From DASQZK01 sp963763215 (lineage in GTDB: Bacteria; Bacteroidota; Bacteroidia; Bacteroidales; GCA-2748055), in the NCBI GenBank assembly GCA_963763215.1, contig CAVXNX010000009.1, forward strand, positions 171,204 to 235,203: a DNA stretch of 64,000 bases, read 5' to 3'. Positions 33,627 through 45,136 of the stretch are shown here, piece after piece (the stretch's first letter is position 1; each line of letters opens with the position of its first letter). The notes beneath the pieces were generated by a model. That model saw only the letters and a program-made list of their open reading frames with translations. It was not told the origin of the DNA and did no database searches. A program made the translations under genes and the position numbers.

Positions 33627-35377
33627 TTACCTGTCGATATCTGCCAGGACAAAGTCAACGCTTCCCAGTATGGAAAGCAGGTCGGCCACCGTGTATCCCT
33701 TGCTGATGAAGGGCACCATCTGCATGTGCGGGAAGGACGGGGTCCGTATCCGCGTGCGGTATGAGTTGGTGTTTCCATTGCTGATGAGATAATAGCCATA
33801 GTGGCCTTTTGAGGACTCAATGCCCGAAAAGGCTTCCCCTTCGGGTATGACGGGTCCCCAGGTGGTATTGAGAAAATGCGTGATCAGGGTTTCGATATCG
33901 TACATCGTTTGTTCCTTCCGGGGTGGTGTGGTCAGCGGGTGATCGGATTTGTAAGGTCCTGCAGGCATATTGTCGACGCATTGTTTGATGATTCGCATGC
34001 TTTGCCGCATTTCTTCGACCCTGACCACGGCCCGGTCATAGCAATCGCCATTGGCGGCAACCGGGATATCGAATTCGAACTGTTCGTAGCCGGAATAGGG
34101 CCTTTTCTTTCGGAAGTCCCAGTCAAATCCCGTGGCCCTGAGTCCCGGGCCGGTCACTCCCCATTCGATGGCTTCCTGTCGTATTATAGATGCCGATGCC
34201 TTTTGTCCGGTCGCGGAAAAACCGGTTTGCCATGACGATCTTGTCGTATTGGTTCAACCGTGGGGTGAAAAAATCGATGAATTCGCGGATCGGTTTTTCC
34301 CAGCCTTCGGGCAGATCCTGAGCGACGCCGCCGATACGGAACCAGTTGGGATGCATCCTGGCGCCGCAGATCCCGCTGATGATATCGAAGATCTTCTCCC
34401 GGTCGGTGAACATATAAAAGACCGGTGACATCATGCCGATATCCTGGGCAAAGGTTCCGTACCAGACCAGGTGACTGGCGATGCGGAACAATTCACCCAG
34501 CATGATCCGGATCACTTTGGCCCTGTCGGGAATGGTGATGCCGGCAAGCATTTCGACCGACTGCAGGTAGGCCATATTGTTAAGTACACCGGCCAGATAA
34601 TCGATGCGGTCGGTATAGGGGATGTAGGTATGCCAGGACTGCCGTTCCCCCATTTTCTCGGCGCCGCGGTGATGGAAGCCGATATCCGGAACGATATCGA
34701 CAATGTCTTCCCCGCTGAGTTGCAGGATCAATCGCAGGACGCCGTGAGTTCCGGGATGCTGGGGACCGACGTTCAGGAACATGAAATCGGCGTCCTCGCT
34801 TTGGGTTTTCATCCCATATTTTTCGGGATCGAACTGCAGGTTATCCTGCTCCTGTTCCTGGTACTCATCGGTGAGGTCAAACCCTTCCATGTCGGTGGCC
34901 CGGGCCGGGTGTTCTTTCCTGAGGGGATGACCTTCCCAGGATTCGGGCATCAGGATCCGCCGCAGGTAAGGATGGCCTGTAAAACGGATGCCGAACATAT
35001 CGAAGACTTCCCGTTCATACCAGTTGGCGGCGGGCCAGATGTCGACAATGCTCTCCATCTCCGGGTAGTCGGTGTCCAGTCCGGTTTTGATGCGGATATC
35101 GGTGTTCCGGTCAAACGAAAGCAGGTGGTAGACCAGGATGAAAGGGAATTCGGGTTCGCGGCCATCGGGATGATAAGCCCGCATATCGATGGCCGTCAGA
35201 TCGTAAAGCATCGGAAAAGGGTTTATCGATCCTGGTTTTCAGGTGCCGGAGGAGATCTTTCACCCGGGCTTTCGGAACAAAGAGGGTCAGGATTTTGTCC
35301 TTTGTCTCTACCACGTTGAGGTTCTCCTTGCCGAAGGCTTCGTGGAGGTCATATAACAACGATTCGTTTTCCATCAA
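33627..35377 (-). CDS. nuoCD: NADH-quinone oxidoreductase subunits C and D fused, two frameshifts
   Basis: The C part (about residues 1-175, with ANWYEREVFDMFGIRFTGH) is joined in the same gene to the D part (GPQHPGTHGVLRLILQL, GFHHRGAEKMGE, TGPGLRATGFDWDF, ending in DFVLADIDR). NuoD lines the quinone pocket. Two one-base removals, near 35217 and 34189, give about 582 residues. Fusion of C and D occurs in several bacterial groups. Confidence 0.87.
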
Positions 35378-35447
35378 CAGGCAGTGGATTTAATCGATTT
35401 TATCCGGTGAAGCGATATTTTTCATCTGCATCCTGTCGTGATGCTTT

Positions 35448-36010
35448 TCATCCCGCATCGATCCGCCTCTGGATCTTCACCACACCCTGCGGACCGACCA
35501 GCCAGCTCAGCGGCCGTTTTTCCTTGCCGACCTGTTCCCGCAGCATGAGCAGCCCTTCCATGAACGCATCCGGGCGCGGCGGACAGCCGGGTACGTAGAC
35601 GTCGACAGGCAGGAACCGGTCGACACCCTGCACAACGCTGTAGATATCGTACATCCCCCCCGAATTTGCACATGAACCCATGGAGATCACCCATTTGGGT
35701 TCCATCATCTGGTCGTAGAGCCGTTTGATCACCGGTGCCATCTTGAGGAATACCGTGCCGGCAACGATCATCACATCGGCCTCCCTGGGTGTCCCCCGGA
35801 TCACCTCGGCACCAAACCGGGCGATATCATACCGGCTTGTCAGGCTGGTGGCCATCTCCACATAGCAACAGGACAGGCCGAAATTGAAAGGCCATAGCGA
35901 ATTTTTCCGTCCCCAGGCCAGCAGATCCTGAAGGCGGGTAAAGACAATATTCTTGCTTTACTGGCTTCCTCTAACGTATAATCTCCACTTGTCGATTTTT
36001 CCGTTATCAT
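35448..36010 (-). CDS. nuoB: NADH-quinone oxidoreductase subunit B, frame break near start
   Basis: Carries the N2 4Fe-4S cluster that passes electrons to quinone. The four cysteines are visible in GLSCCYVEM, MGSCANSGGMY and YVPGCPPRPDAF. The conserved N-terminal part NIVFTRLQDLLAWGRKNSLW is in the main frame but has no start codon; an ATG at 36010 in another frame reads MITEKSTSGDYTLEEASK and joins it at about 35957 if one base is added or two are removed. This start is my reconstruction. Confidence 0.85.
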
Positions 36011-36031
36011 CCGGATCACTCAGCCACCATT

Positions 36032-36496
36032 TCATAATATGTAATATGTATTTGGTGTTACATCGGATTTCTCTTTTTCCTGCCCGTGATGCAGTTTCTT
36101 GAGTATTTCCTTTCCCGAGGTTTCAAAATCAAGCGCTCCGGTCCGGCATTCATAGGCCAGGATCACCAGAAGAATCCCGATAAATACCGATACCCCGATA
36201 TAGCCAGCCCATCCAAGATCCCGGAAGGCTATGGCCCACGAGATGACAAAGACGGTCTCAATATCAAACAGGACAAAAAACATGGCGATCAGGTAAAACT
36301 TGGCGGGAAATCGCAACCTTGCCGAACCGGTGATCTGAATACCCGATTCATAAGGGACGTTTTTAGGGTGACCTTTCGAACGTTGTCCAAGCACATAGGA
36401 AAATCCGATCATTCCCGCTGCCACAAGAACCACCAGGCAGGTGTATAAGACGAAAGGCCAAAGAAGAATTTCACCGACAGGGAAAGAGGTCATCAT
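36032..36496 (-). CDS. nuoA: NADH-quinone oxidoreductase subunit A
   Basis: First gene of the complex I operon: a three-helix membrane subunit of 154 residues with the family segment NVPYESGIQITGSARLRF and the acidic FFVLFDIETVF helix. The reading frame is intact. The 600 bases upstream should contain the operon promoter. Confidence 0.92.
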   Translation of the reverse strand: MMTSFPVGEILLWPFVLYTCLVVLVAAGMIGFSYVLGQRSKGHPKNVPYESGIQITGSARLRFPAKFYLIAMFFVLFDIETVFVISWAIAFRDLGWAGYIGVSVFIGILLVILAYECRTGALDFETSGKEILKKLHHGQEKEKSDVTPNTYYIL

Positions 36497-37099
36497 GATC
36501 AGAATTTTTCATTGATTGCGGTTACACGCTTGCCTCTTGGGTTTCCGGCGACCAGTTGAAGAGCGGCCCGGAAAAGACAACGCCTTCGATGCCCAAACCC
36601 TGTGCCATGTTGGCTATTGTTATTTAAGTAACTGAAAGAATGAAGGATATGAAATAAGGCATCATGGGAAGTGGCATTGTGAATGTAGAAACGGAGTAAA
36701 AAACCGTGGAAAAGGCTCTACAAATATCCGTGACTGTCGCGCCATCCGTCACGAACTTTTCCGGTAGTGGAAAGCGTTAAGGATCTAAAAAAATGATCCC
36801 GGGGACGAATAAAAACACCGGAGGAAGCTTCAATGGTGCAAGGATGGACGGATGATTACCGCCCTGATCCGTGGAAAGTAGCTTCAGAAAACACGCCTGT
36901 CCTGTTATTGGAGGTAGGCCACAAGAGGTTGAAAGTCTCCTTAAGTGGCCAGGATAAACCCTTCAGCATAAGCCGGATATCCCGGTAATAGCGTACCAAA
37001 ATACGGATCGGCATGAATGCAGGGGATATTGGCATTGGCGATCATGAAGATAACAACTTTTTCTTTCCAATCTCGTGGAAAGGGATCCCGGATGCGGTT
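36497..37099. other. Gene-free region upstream of the nuo operon
   Basis: No gene of normal size was supported. A 28-codon ORF at 36522-36608 on the minus strand (MAQGLGIEGVVFSGPLFNW...) lies just before nuoA and may be a leader or remnant. A stem GGCCAC/GTGGCC is present near 36920-36953. No tRNA or riboswitch was recognised. Confidence 0.4.
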
Positions 37100-38116
37100 T
37101 CAGGAAGCAGACTGGGTACCCTCCGCCACAACATGATCCTCGAATTCACGCAGGATATCATCCACTTTGGAAAGCGTTTCCGATGCCATGAGCGCATTCC
37201 GGAGGGTCGACGCCCCGGGAAAGCCATGCACATAAATTTTGAAAAACCGTTTAAGGATGGCAAAATTCCTGTTCTCGCCCCAGGTTTCACCGAAAAGCCG
37301 GATATGGGTCCTCATCAATTCCAGTTTCTGACCGACGCTACGATGACTGTTTCCGGAGGCAAAGAGCCATGGATCTGAAAAGATCCCGCGGCCGATCATC
37401 ACCCCGTCAACACAGGTTTCATCCACGCGCCGCAGTGCTTCGCCATAGCTGGTCACATCGCCGTTACCGATGATGGCCACCTGTTTCCCCGAAATATCCC
37501 GTAATCTGACGGCTTTGGCGATTTCATCCCAGTCGGCCGTGCCTTCGGAAAGCATCTTTTGTGTGCGGCCATGAATGGTAATGGCTTCAACACCGGATTC
37601 CAGCAGATGAGACACCCACGATTCCGTTGCCACACGGTCGAAACCCGTGCGTGTTTTGACGCTCACCGGCAACCCCGATCCATCAATGGTCGCAGCAATG
37701 ATCTCCGATGCCCGGACCGGATCCTTGATCAGGGCAGAGCAGCTCCCGTGCTTAATGATCTTTTTCACCGGACATCCCATATTAATGTCGATGCCATCGA
37801 AATGGAAGTGTTCGCGAAGTAAGGAGGATGCCTTAAAAAAATTTTCCGGATCCGACCCCCAGATCTGGGCGACGATCCGGATATCCTTGTTGCGGAGCAG
37901 TTCTCTCTCCCGGTCAGTCACAAGAAGTCGCTGGGCGACCGCGTCGCGGCCTTCCTCATGGCACAGGCCATCGACGGATGTAAATTCGGTGAAAACAAGA
38001 TGGAGCCTGGCAGGATCGGACACCGACAGGATCAGCTCACGAAAGACCGTGTCGGTCACATCCTCCATGGGTGCCAGGGCCAGGATAGGCTTATGCCGTG
38101 TTTTCCAGAAACTCAT
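37100..38116 (-). CDS. dus: tRNA dihydrouridine synthase
   Basis: FMN enzyme that reduces uridines in the tRNA D-loop. The barrel begins with LALAPMEDVTDTVFRELI, the catalytic cysteine is Cys115 in NMGCPVKKIIKHG, and the phosphate-binding segment IIGNGDVTSYGEA and GVMIGRGIFSDPW are present. 338 residues, intact. It follows trhO by 3 bases, so the two tRNA-uridine enzymes look like an operon. Confidence 0.9.
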   Translation of the reverse strand: MSFWKTRHKPILALAPMEDVTDTVFRELILSVSDPARLHLVFTEFTSVDGLCHEEGRDAVAQRLLVTDRERELLRNKDIRIVAQIWGSDPENFFKASSLLREHFHFDGIDINMGCPVKKIIKHGSCSALIKDPVRASEIIAATIDGSGLPVSVKTRTGFDRVATESWVSHLLESGVEAITIHGRTQKMLSEGTADWDEIAKAVRLRDISGKQVAIIGNGDVTSYGEALRRVDETCVDGVMIGRGIFSDPWLFASGNSHRSVGQKLELMRTHIRLFGETWGENRNFAILKRFFKIYVHGFPGASTLRNALMASETLSKVDDILREFEDHVVAEGTQSAS

Positions 38117-38119
38117 GAA

Positions 38120-39265
38120 TCAATCGTTAACCGGGATCACTTCACCTTCGCTCCCGGTCCTGGCCGGTGGTGAGACCAGGATGGAAAGGTCTTCCTTCAT
38201 CCCCCTGCTTACGTCCGGGCGCAACTTGCTCCTGAAGATCTGGCTCGCCCCGTATTTGTGACGGTAAAAGTCCCGGAAAGCCCGACGGTCCTGTTCCGGA
38301 AGACGGATCATTTCCCGGCATTCCACAGAACAGCATCCTTCATATTCCTGCCTGCACGCGTCACATTGGATAAAAAGAAGGTGGCAATCGTCATTCGCGC
38401 AGTTGGTATGATGATCACACGGCATTCCACATTGATGACAACGGCCCAGGACGTCAGGTGTGACCCTCTCGCCCAGGCGTGAGTCAAAGACAAAATTTTT
38501 CCCGATGAATTGCGAATCGAGTCCTTCCTCACGGATAACCCTGACATATTCGAGGATGCCCCCCTTCAGCTGATTGACATCGGTGAAACCATGATATTTC
38601 AGCCAGGCGCCGGCTTTCTCGCATCGAATCCCGCCGGTGCAGTATAACAGGATCTTTTTGTCCCGGCTTTCACTGAGCATTTCCCGGACCATTTCGAGTT
38701 CCTCCCGGAAGGTATCGGCATCAGGACACAGGGCGTTCCGGAAATGCCCCACTTCACTCTCGTAATGATTTCGCATGTCAACAACGCATGTTCCGGTCTT
38801 CGCAGCCAGTTCATGAAATTCGAGGGCGCCGAGGTGCGTGGCTGTTCCGGTGTTACTGAAGGTCTCATCATCAAGGCCGTCGGCAACGATCCTGGACCTG
38901 ACTCTCACCGTCAGCTTGAGGAAGGAATTCTTCTCCCCTTCCAGGGCATCGTTCAGCAGGATACCCTCCAGCGGTTTGTGCGATCTCAGCTTCGCAACAA
39001 ATTCGTCATACAAAGGCACGGGCACACTCATCTGGGCGTTGATGCCTTCAAGGGCAAGATAAACGCGTCCCAGGCAAGCCATCTCCGCCCATTCCCGGTA
39101 AAGGGTGTCGCGGAAAACCTCCGGCTCGTCAATTTTCATATAACGGTAAAATGACAGGGTCCGGCGCTGGAACTCTTCCGCTTCCAGGCGTCGTTGCAAA
39201 GCTTCCTTGCCTAATGTGTTATGCAAAACCATGAGACTTGTTTTATGAGCAAATTTATTCTCCAT
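38120..39265 (-). CDS. trhO: tRNA uridine-34 hydroxylase, rhodanese type
   Basis: Oxygen-dependent formation of 5-hydroxyuridine at the wobble base of tRNA. The order is as in the YceA/TrhO family: N-terminal acylphosphatase-like domain, rhodanese domain with the active cysteine in LLYCTGGIRCEKA, and a C-terminal cysteine-rich region (CHQCGMPCDHHTNC, CDACRQEYEGCCSVEC) likely binding zinc. The start at 39265 (MENKFAHKTSLMV) is preferred to the longer open frame; MVLHNTLGKEAL 33 bases downstream is also possible. Confidence 0.87.
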   Translation of the reverse strand: MENKFAHKTSLMVLHNTLGKEALQRRLEAEEFQRRTLSFYRYMKIDEPEVFRDTLYREWAEMACLGRVYLALEGINAQMSVPVPLYDEFVAKLRSHKPLEGILLNDALEGEKNSFLKLTVRVRSRIVADGLDDETFSNTGTATHLGALEFHELAAKTGTCVVDMRNHYESEVGHFRNALCPDADTFREELEMVREMLSESRDKKILLYCTGGIRCEKAGAWLKYHGFTDVNQLKGGILEYVRVIREEGLDSQFIGKNFVFDSRLGERVTPDVLGRCHQCGMPCDHHTNCANDDCHLLFIQCDACRQEYEGCCSVECREMIRLPEQDRRAFRDFYRHKYGASQIFRSKLRPDVSRGMKEDLSILVSPPARTGSEGEVIPVND

Positions 39266-39778
39266 GCATGATGAAAGCAAAGACGATCCCTTATTCACAT
39301 AATATAAAGATAAACAGACCCTTTTTTGTTCAATACCAGGTCCGTCCATTCGAAATTATTCACATTCCGTTTCAGATCCGGGGATGGGATGGCGGAACAA
39401 CCATCCCCGGCCTTTCGCATACGGGCTTTGTCAGCGCCACTGATCGGGTCGTTTTACCCTGAGGCTTCACCATCTTCGGAAATTTTATCGTAATTTAGAA
39501 GCCAAATCCGACGATTGTCGGATCCGGCCAGGTCCGGGCCACCGGACATTGCGACCGGGAGACGACAAGGGGTGAAACCCCGGAATTCCGGAGGAATGAC
39601 ACAGCTGCCTGCCGTGAACCGCAACATCTTACCGCTCATGTCGTTCTTTTAAAGACCGGGACACAGGGGGAGCCGGCCGAAATTTGGGAGAAAGCCCTGA
39701 AATGATATAATTTTCCTAACTTGCGGAACTTTTAGCAGGCATTTTTTGTCATGCGTTTACATAACACGATTTACCAGT
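39266..39778. other. Divergent spacer between trhO and the helicase
   Basis: No gene was found. A perfect hairpin ATCCGAC-GATT-GTCGGAT lies at 39506-39523 without a T tract. TAACTTGC near 39717, a near match to TAnnTTTG, may belong to the helicase promoter. Confidence 0.4.
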
Positions 39779-40984
39779 ATGAGATTTGACGAATTCGGAT
39801 TGAACGAAAAAATTCTGGAAGCCATCCATTATATGAATTTTGAGAATGCCACCCAGATCCAGGAGCAGGCTATACCTGATATCATGGAAGGCAAGGACCT
39901 GATTGCTTCGGCGCAAACAGGAACCGGTAAGACAGCCGCCTTCATTCTTCCTGTCCTCGACAAACTCACCGATCACGGATTTGCCGGCGTCGACACCCTG
40001 ATCCTGGTTCCCACCCGTGAGCTCGCCCTTCAGATCGACCAGCAAATCCAGGGATTCAGCTATTTCATCCCCGTGAACTCAATTGCGGTCTACGGGGGGA
40101 GTGACGGCAGTGACTGGGAACCGCAGCGGCGGGCGCTGATGGGAAGCACCGATATCGTTGTGGCCACTCCGGGGAAGCTTCTTTCACATCTTAACCTCGG
40201 TTACGTGAAATTTGACAAGCTTCAGCACCTGATTCTCGACGAAGCTGACAGGATGCTGGATATGGGCTTTTACGAAGACATCCAGCGGATCATCTCATAC
40301 CTGCCCAAAAAAAGGCAGACGATGATGTTCAGCGCCACCATGCCACCACGGATTCGCGACCTGGCACGCGAGATCCTCGTCAATCCCGCCGAGATCAATA
40401 TCGAGCTCTCCAAACCCGCCGAAGGCGTGCTGCAGGCAGTGTATCCCGTCTATGAAATGCAAAAAATACCCCTCATTCAATACCTCATCAATGATAAACC
40501 GGAGTACAAGACCATCCTGATCTTTTCATCGACCAAGAAGAAGGTCTCCGAAATCGTTCGTGCCCTCCGGAATACGGTATACAGTGTGGAAGGCATATCG
40601 TCCGACCTGGAACAGCGGGAACGGGAAGAAGTCCTCCGCCAGTTCAAAGCCCGGAAAACGAGGGTTCTTGTCGCCACCGATGTCCTGAGCCGGGGAATCG
40701 ACATCAAGGACATTGACCTGATCATCAATTTCGACGCTCCCGGCGATGCCGAGGACTATGTCCACCGCGTCGGCCGAACCGCAAGGGCCCGGGCCACCGG
40801 CGTCGCTCTCACCCTGATCAATCCCGACGATATGTACAAGTTCAGGAAGATCGAAGAGCTGATCGGTAACAAGGTCATCAAACTGCCCATCCCGCCCGAG
40901 CTGGGTGAAGGTCCTGAATGGTCCGAACGTCCAAAGCGCCAGTATTCCGGTTCACGCAAGAGTTTCCGGCGGAAACCGCGATAA
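39779..40984 (+). CDS. DEAD-box RNA helicase, RhlE-like
   Basis: ATP-dependent RNA unwinding enzyme for ribosome assembly or RNA decay. Motifs in order: Q motif (NATQIQEQAIP), Walker A AQTGTGKTAAF, PTRELALQ, TPGKLL, DEAD as LDEADRMLDMGF, SAT in MFSATMP, and HRVGRTARA. The C-terminal tail is basic (QYSGSRKSFRRKPR), typical for RNA contact. About 401 residues; the ATG at 39779 begins the conserved MRFDEFGLNEKIL. Confidence 0.92.
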   Translation: MRFDEFGLNEKILEAIHYMNFENATQIQEQAIPDIMEGKDLIASAQTGTGKTAAFILPVLDKLTDHGFAGVDTLILVPTRELALQIDQQIQGFSYFIPVNSIAVYGGSDGSDWEPQRRALMGSTDIVVATPGKLLSHLNLGYVKFDKLQHLILDEADRMLDMGFYEDIQRIISYLPKKRQTMMFSATMPPRIRDLAREILVNPAEINIELSKPAEGVLQAVYPVYEMQKIPLIQYLINDKPEYKTILIFSSTKKKVSEIVRALRNTVYSVEGISSDLEQREREEVLRQFKARKTRVLVATDVLSRGIDIKDIDLIINFDAPGDAEDYVHRVGRTARARATGVALTLINPDDMYKFRKIEELIGNKVIKLPIPPELGEGPEWSERPKRQYSGSRKSFRRKPR

Positions 40985-41246
40985 CCTTCGCGTATCTTCC
41001 TTGTTCAGGTCATAAATCGATCGATAGAGGCATATTCACTTCATGTCAGCGTTACTTCTCTTTGGCAGCCAGACCGGGTGGCGGCATACATAATTATGCC
41101 CTTATGGCCGGTATACCGGAGACGCTTTCTTTCTTTCCTTCCAACAAACAATTGCCCGTTTCATGACATTTATATATTAAGATACCTACCCGGGCCGGGG
41201 TAAATCCGGGGCAATTTCCACTGTCAATCAATGTCATCAGAAAAGA

Positions 41247-42510
41247 ATGAACCTCTACGACATCTTTTCCATCACTCATCGTCATCACCGCCCTGTTTGC
41301 CTATATCAACCATAAATTTGTGAAGTTGCACACCAGCATCGGCATCATGCTGATCGGCTTCGTGTTTTCGCTGATCCTGATGGTGATCGGAAAATTTTCC
41401 CCGGGGATCGAGAGCGATGTTTCAGACATGCTCGGCAAGATCGACTTTTCAGAACTACTGCTGGGCGGGATGCTGAGCTTCATGTTGTTTGCCGGTGCGA
41501 TCCATATCGAGTTAGAGGAACTGCACAAGGAGCGGTTGCCGGTGCTTCTTTTTTCAACCATCGGGGTGGTCCTGTCCACCTTCATCATCGGAACGGCCAT
41601 CTATTACCTCCTCCCGTTATTCGGTTTGCACCTGCCCTACCTGCACTGCCTGCTTTTCGGCGTCATCATCTCCCCCACCGACCCGATAGCCGTACTGAGC
41701 ATCATCCAGGAATCCAACATCCCGAAATCAACCGAACTGAAGATCTCGGGCGAATCCCTCTTCAACGACGGGGTTGCCGTGGTGATCTTCGTCACCATTC
41801 ATCATGTCGCCCAGAATCCGGAATCAGTGACATTTCTGAACGTATCGGAAGTCTTTCTGCGGGAAGCCCTCGGCGGGCTCGCCCTCGGCTTGCTGGTGGG
41901 CTATGGGGGGTATCTCCTGATGAAGACCATCGATCATTATTCGGTGGAGATCCTGATTACCCTCGCCATTGTTATGGGAGGCTACATGCTTGCCAGTAAG
42001 ATCGGGGTTTCGGGACCTCTGGCCATGGTCGCTGCGGGCATTTTTATCGGAAATCGCGGGAGACGCCTGGCCATGTCGGAAACCACCCGGGAAAATGTCG
42101 GCAAGTTCTGGGAACTGATCGACAATATCCTGAACGCCGTTCTTTTCCTGCTCATCGGACTGGAATTGCTGCTGATTCATTTTAAGAGCCACTTTATCCT
42201 CATCGGCCTGATGACGATCCTGCTTGTTCTCCTGACCCGTTTTGTCTCGGTATGGCTTCCCGCACAAATCGTCAGGATCGCCCATGGCATAAAGATGCGA
42301 ACGATCCTGATCCTGACCTGGGGCGGGCTCCGGGGCGGCATTTCGGTTGCCATGGCGCTATCACTCAAGCCGGAGATGAATAAGGACCTCTGGGTTACCC
42401 TGACCTATATCGTTGTGGCATTTTCGATTATTGTACAGGGGCTCACCATCAAGAAGCTGGTGAGGCCGCCAAGGGAGGAAAATACCGCAGCGGTGGCCGG
42501 GGAAAGATGA
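41247..42510 (+). CDS. Sodium/proton antiporter, CPA1 (NhaP) family, one frameshift
   Basis: Inner-membrane exchanger for sodium or potassium against protons, about 420 residues with 12-13 helices. The ion-site motifs are GVIISPTDPIAVLSII and SLFNDGVAVVIF; LTWGGLRGGISVAMALSL is the conserved late helix. The true start is MNLYDIFSI at 41247; one extra base near 41271 separates it from the long frame. A short C-terminal tail follows the last helix. Confidence 0.85.
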
Positions 42511-42625
42511 GAGTCTGCAAGGTTCATGAACCGGTGTTGAATACGGCAGTCTTTATTTGGAGATCAAAATTTCATAAATTGTATAGATTTTCCATTTCCG
42601 TCTAAAAACCCAAAAATAACTCCTC

Positions 42626-44933
42626 ATGAAAAAAGCAAATCTGAGACCTCAGGAAACTCTCTCTCCCTGGTGGAGGCGAGGTGTTCTGATCATTTTACTT
42701 CTCGAATTTGGTGTGCTGATATGGATCACCACCGGAACCTACTTCCGGAATGTGGGTCCGCCTGTGCCTGAGACCGTCCGTGATAAGTCCGGGTCGGTCG
42801 TATTTACGGGCGACGACATCCGGGCGGGCCAGGAACTCTTTCTGAGAAAAGCCCTGATGAACAATGGAACGGTATGGGGCCATGGTGCCTATATGGGCCC
42901 GGATTTTTCAGCCGAATACCTTCACCAACTGGCTCTGGAGACGCGGAATCATCTCTCAGCGACCTATTACAACCGGCCCTGGGAAAAACTGAACGAGGCC
43001 GAGAAGGCGGCACTGCAAAAGGTGAGTTACAATTTTCTGTCGCTCAACCGTTATGACCATTCCTCCGGCTCGCTGACCTTCACCCCTCCGGAAATCAGCT
43101 CGTTCCGGAATCAGCAGGACTTCTGGAAGGATTATTTTTCGGACCCCAAAAAGAACCGGGGCCTTTCGGCCGATTTGCTGAAGGATCCCCAGGATCTGAA
43201 AGCATCTGACATCCTTTTTCGCCTGGGCGGCGTGGGCCACGACAGCTCATATTCCGGGAAAGAACTATTCGTACACCAATAATTTCCCCTACGAGCCGGT
43301 GATTGGCAATGGTCCGTCCACCTCCGCCATCCTGTGGAGCGCCCTGAGCCTGATCGCCCTGCTTGCCGGCACAGCGCTGATCCTCTTCAGTTTCGGCCGG
43401 TTCCATTATCTCGGCTGGCACGGTGAAGAAGGGATGTACCCGCCACAGCTGCTGCCCGGCAGTCCGACCAGAAGCCAGCTTAACTCCCTCAAGTTTTTCG
43501 TGGTGGTCATTCTCCTGTTATTGATCCAGACCCTCGTCGGCGGCGCCATGGCGCATTACTTCGCCGAGCCGGGCGGATTTTTCGGGTTCGACCTGTCATC
43601 CCTGTTTTCGAGCAATATTCTGAGATCGTGGCATCTTCAGACGGCCATCATGTGGATTGCCACGGCTTACATGGGCGGCGGGCTCTTTCTTTCATCGGTG
43701 CTCTCACACCGTGAACCCAAGGGGCAGACGTTCCTGATCAATTTTTTATTCGTCGCCCTCCTGATCCTGGCTCTTGGAAGCCTGGGCGGTGAATATTTCG
43801 GGGTGAAAGATCTCATGGGCAAAGTCTGGTTCTGGTTCGGCAACCAGGGGTGGGAATACCTTGAGATCGGCCGAGGCTGGCAGGTATTGCTGGCTGTGGG
43901 ATTGATCCTCTGGGCCTTCATCCTTTTCCGCGTGGTCAGGCCATCCAAACAGCCCCGCAGTGAGAAGGAGCTTTCCACCCTGTTTCTGCTGGCGGCGCTG
44001 GCCATCCCGTTCTTCTATCTCCCGGCCTTCTTTTTCAATGGCAGCACCCCTTTCACCACGGTTGAGACCTGGCGGTTCTGGATCATTCACCTGTGGGTGG
44101 AGGGCTTTTTTGAACTCTTCGCCACGGTCATGGTCGCGGTCATGTTCTATAAACTGGGTCTGGTGGCCAGGCTCACGGCAACGCGGATCATTTACCTCGA
44201 TGCCGTACTTTTCCTTGGAGCCGGCATCCTTGGCACGGGCCATCACTGGTACTGGACAGGGCAGGATAATTTCTCAATGGCCGTCTCGGCGACCTTCTCC
44301 GCCCTGGAAGTGGTGCCCCTCATCCTGCTAACCCTGGAAGCTTCTGATTTTGTCCGCCTCATGCGTTCGAACACCGATGCAAAAGGCAATAAAGTCCCAT
44401 TCCCGCACAAGTGGTCCTTCTTTTTTCTGATCGCCGTGGGGGTTTGGAATTTCATCGGCGCCGGGATCTTCGGTTTCCTCATCAACCTGCCGGTAGTCAG
44501 TTATTACGAAGCAGGGACGAACCTAACCCCGAACCACGGGCATGCCGCCCTGATGGGTGTATTTGGCATGCTGGGAATGGCTTTTCTCGTCTTTGCCATC
44601 CGGCAGGTTCAGAGTGATGAACACTGGGCAAAAATCGAAAAATGGGTAAAGATGTCTTTCTGGGGGCTGAACATCGGACTTGCAGGCATGGTCATCCTTC
44701 AGCTTTTCCCGAGCGGGGTATTGCAGATGAGAGACGTGATCCTGAACGGATACTGGCACGCCCGGAGTCTTGAATTCACGGGTCAGCCATACATGCGCAA
44801 CCTGGCCTGGCTCAGGCTTCCTGCCGATCTCATCTTCATCGTCTTCGGCGTTTTGCCGGCGCTCTATGCTGTCCTCTATACCTGGATCCGGAGTCTCAGA
44901 ACACGGGCTGCCGGAAAGACCGGCAAGGTGTGA
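42626..44933 (+). CDS. norZ: Quinol-dependent nitric oxide reductase, one frameshift
   Basis: Membrane heme-copper-superfamily enzyme reducing NO to N2O with electrons from quinol. The N-terminal helix and soluble domain lack a CxxCH heme motif, as in qNOR rather than cNOR. Histidine ligands of the NorB-type core are visible: SWHLQTAIMW, WIIHLWVEGFFELF, GTGHHWYWTG and TPNHGHAALMGVFG. One extra base near 43231 splits the gene; after removal it has about 768 residues, typical of qNOR. It likely protects against NO and may run on the quinol pool fed by the complex I encoded nearby. Confidence 0.9.
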
Positions 44934-44965
44934 AAGGACGCCTTAAGTCGGTCCGATTTTTTCGG

Positions 44966-44973
44966 TATATTTG
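44966..44973 (+). promoter_or_regulatory. Candidate -7 promoter box for the phosphoesterase gene
   Basis: TATATTTG matches TAnnTTTG. It would give a leader of about 150 bases before the ATG at 45137. No clear -33 TTTG is present, so support is modest. Confidence 0.35.
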
Positions 44974-45136
44974 CATTTTTTGAACTTCTCCGGAGCGGAG
45001 ATCGACCGGGAATGGACGCCAGGGGCGTTCGTTTCCGGACGCTCTCCCCACTCCTGAGGAGGAATTTTACCGGCCGCTGAACAGAAGTGAACGGTTTATT
45101 GTTCTATCGTGCATTATCTTCTTTAAAGAACCTGAA

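Noticed and set aside
36522..36608. A 28-codon ORF just upstream of nuoA as a real gene
   Set aside because: Too short and without an identifiable family; mentioned only as a possible leader or remnant.
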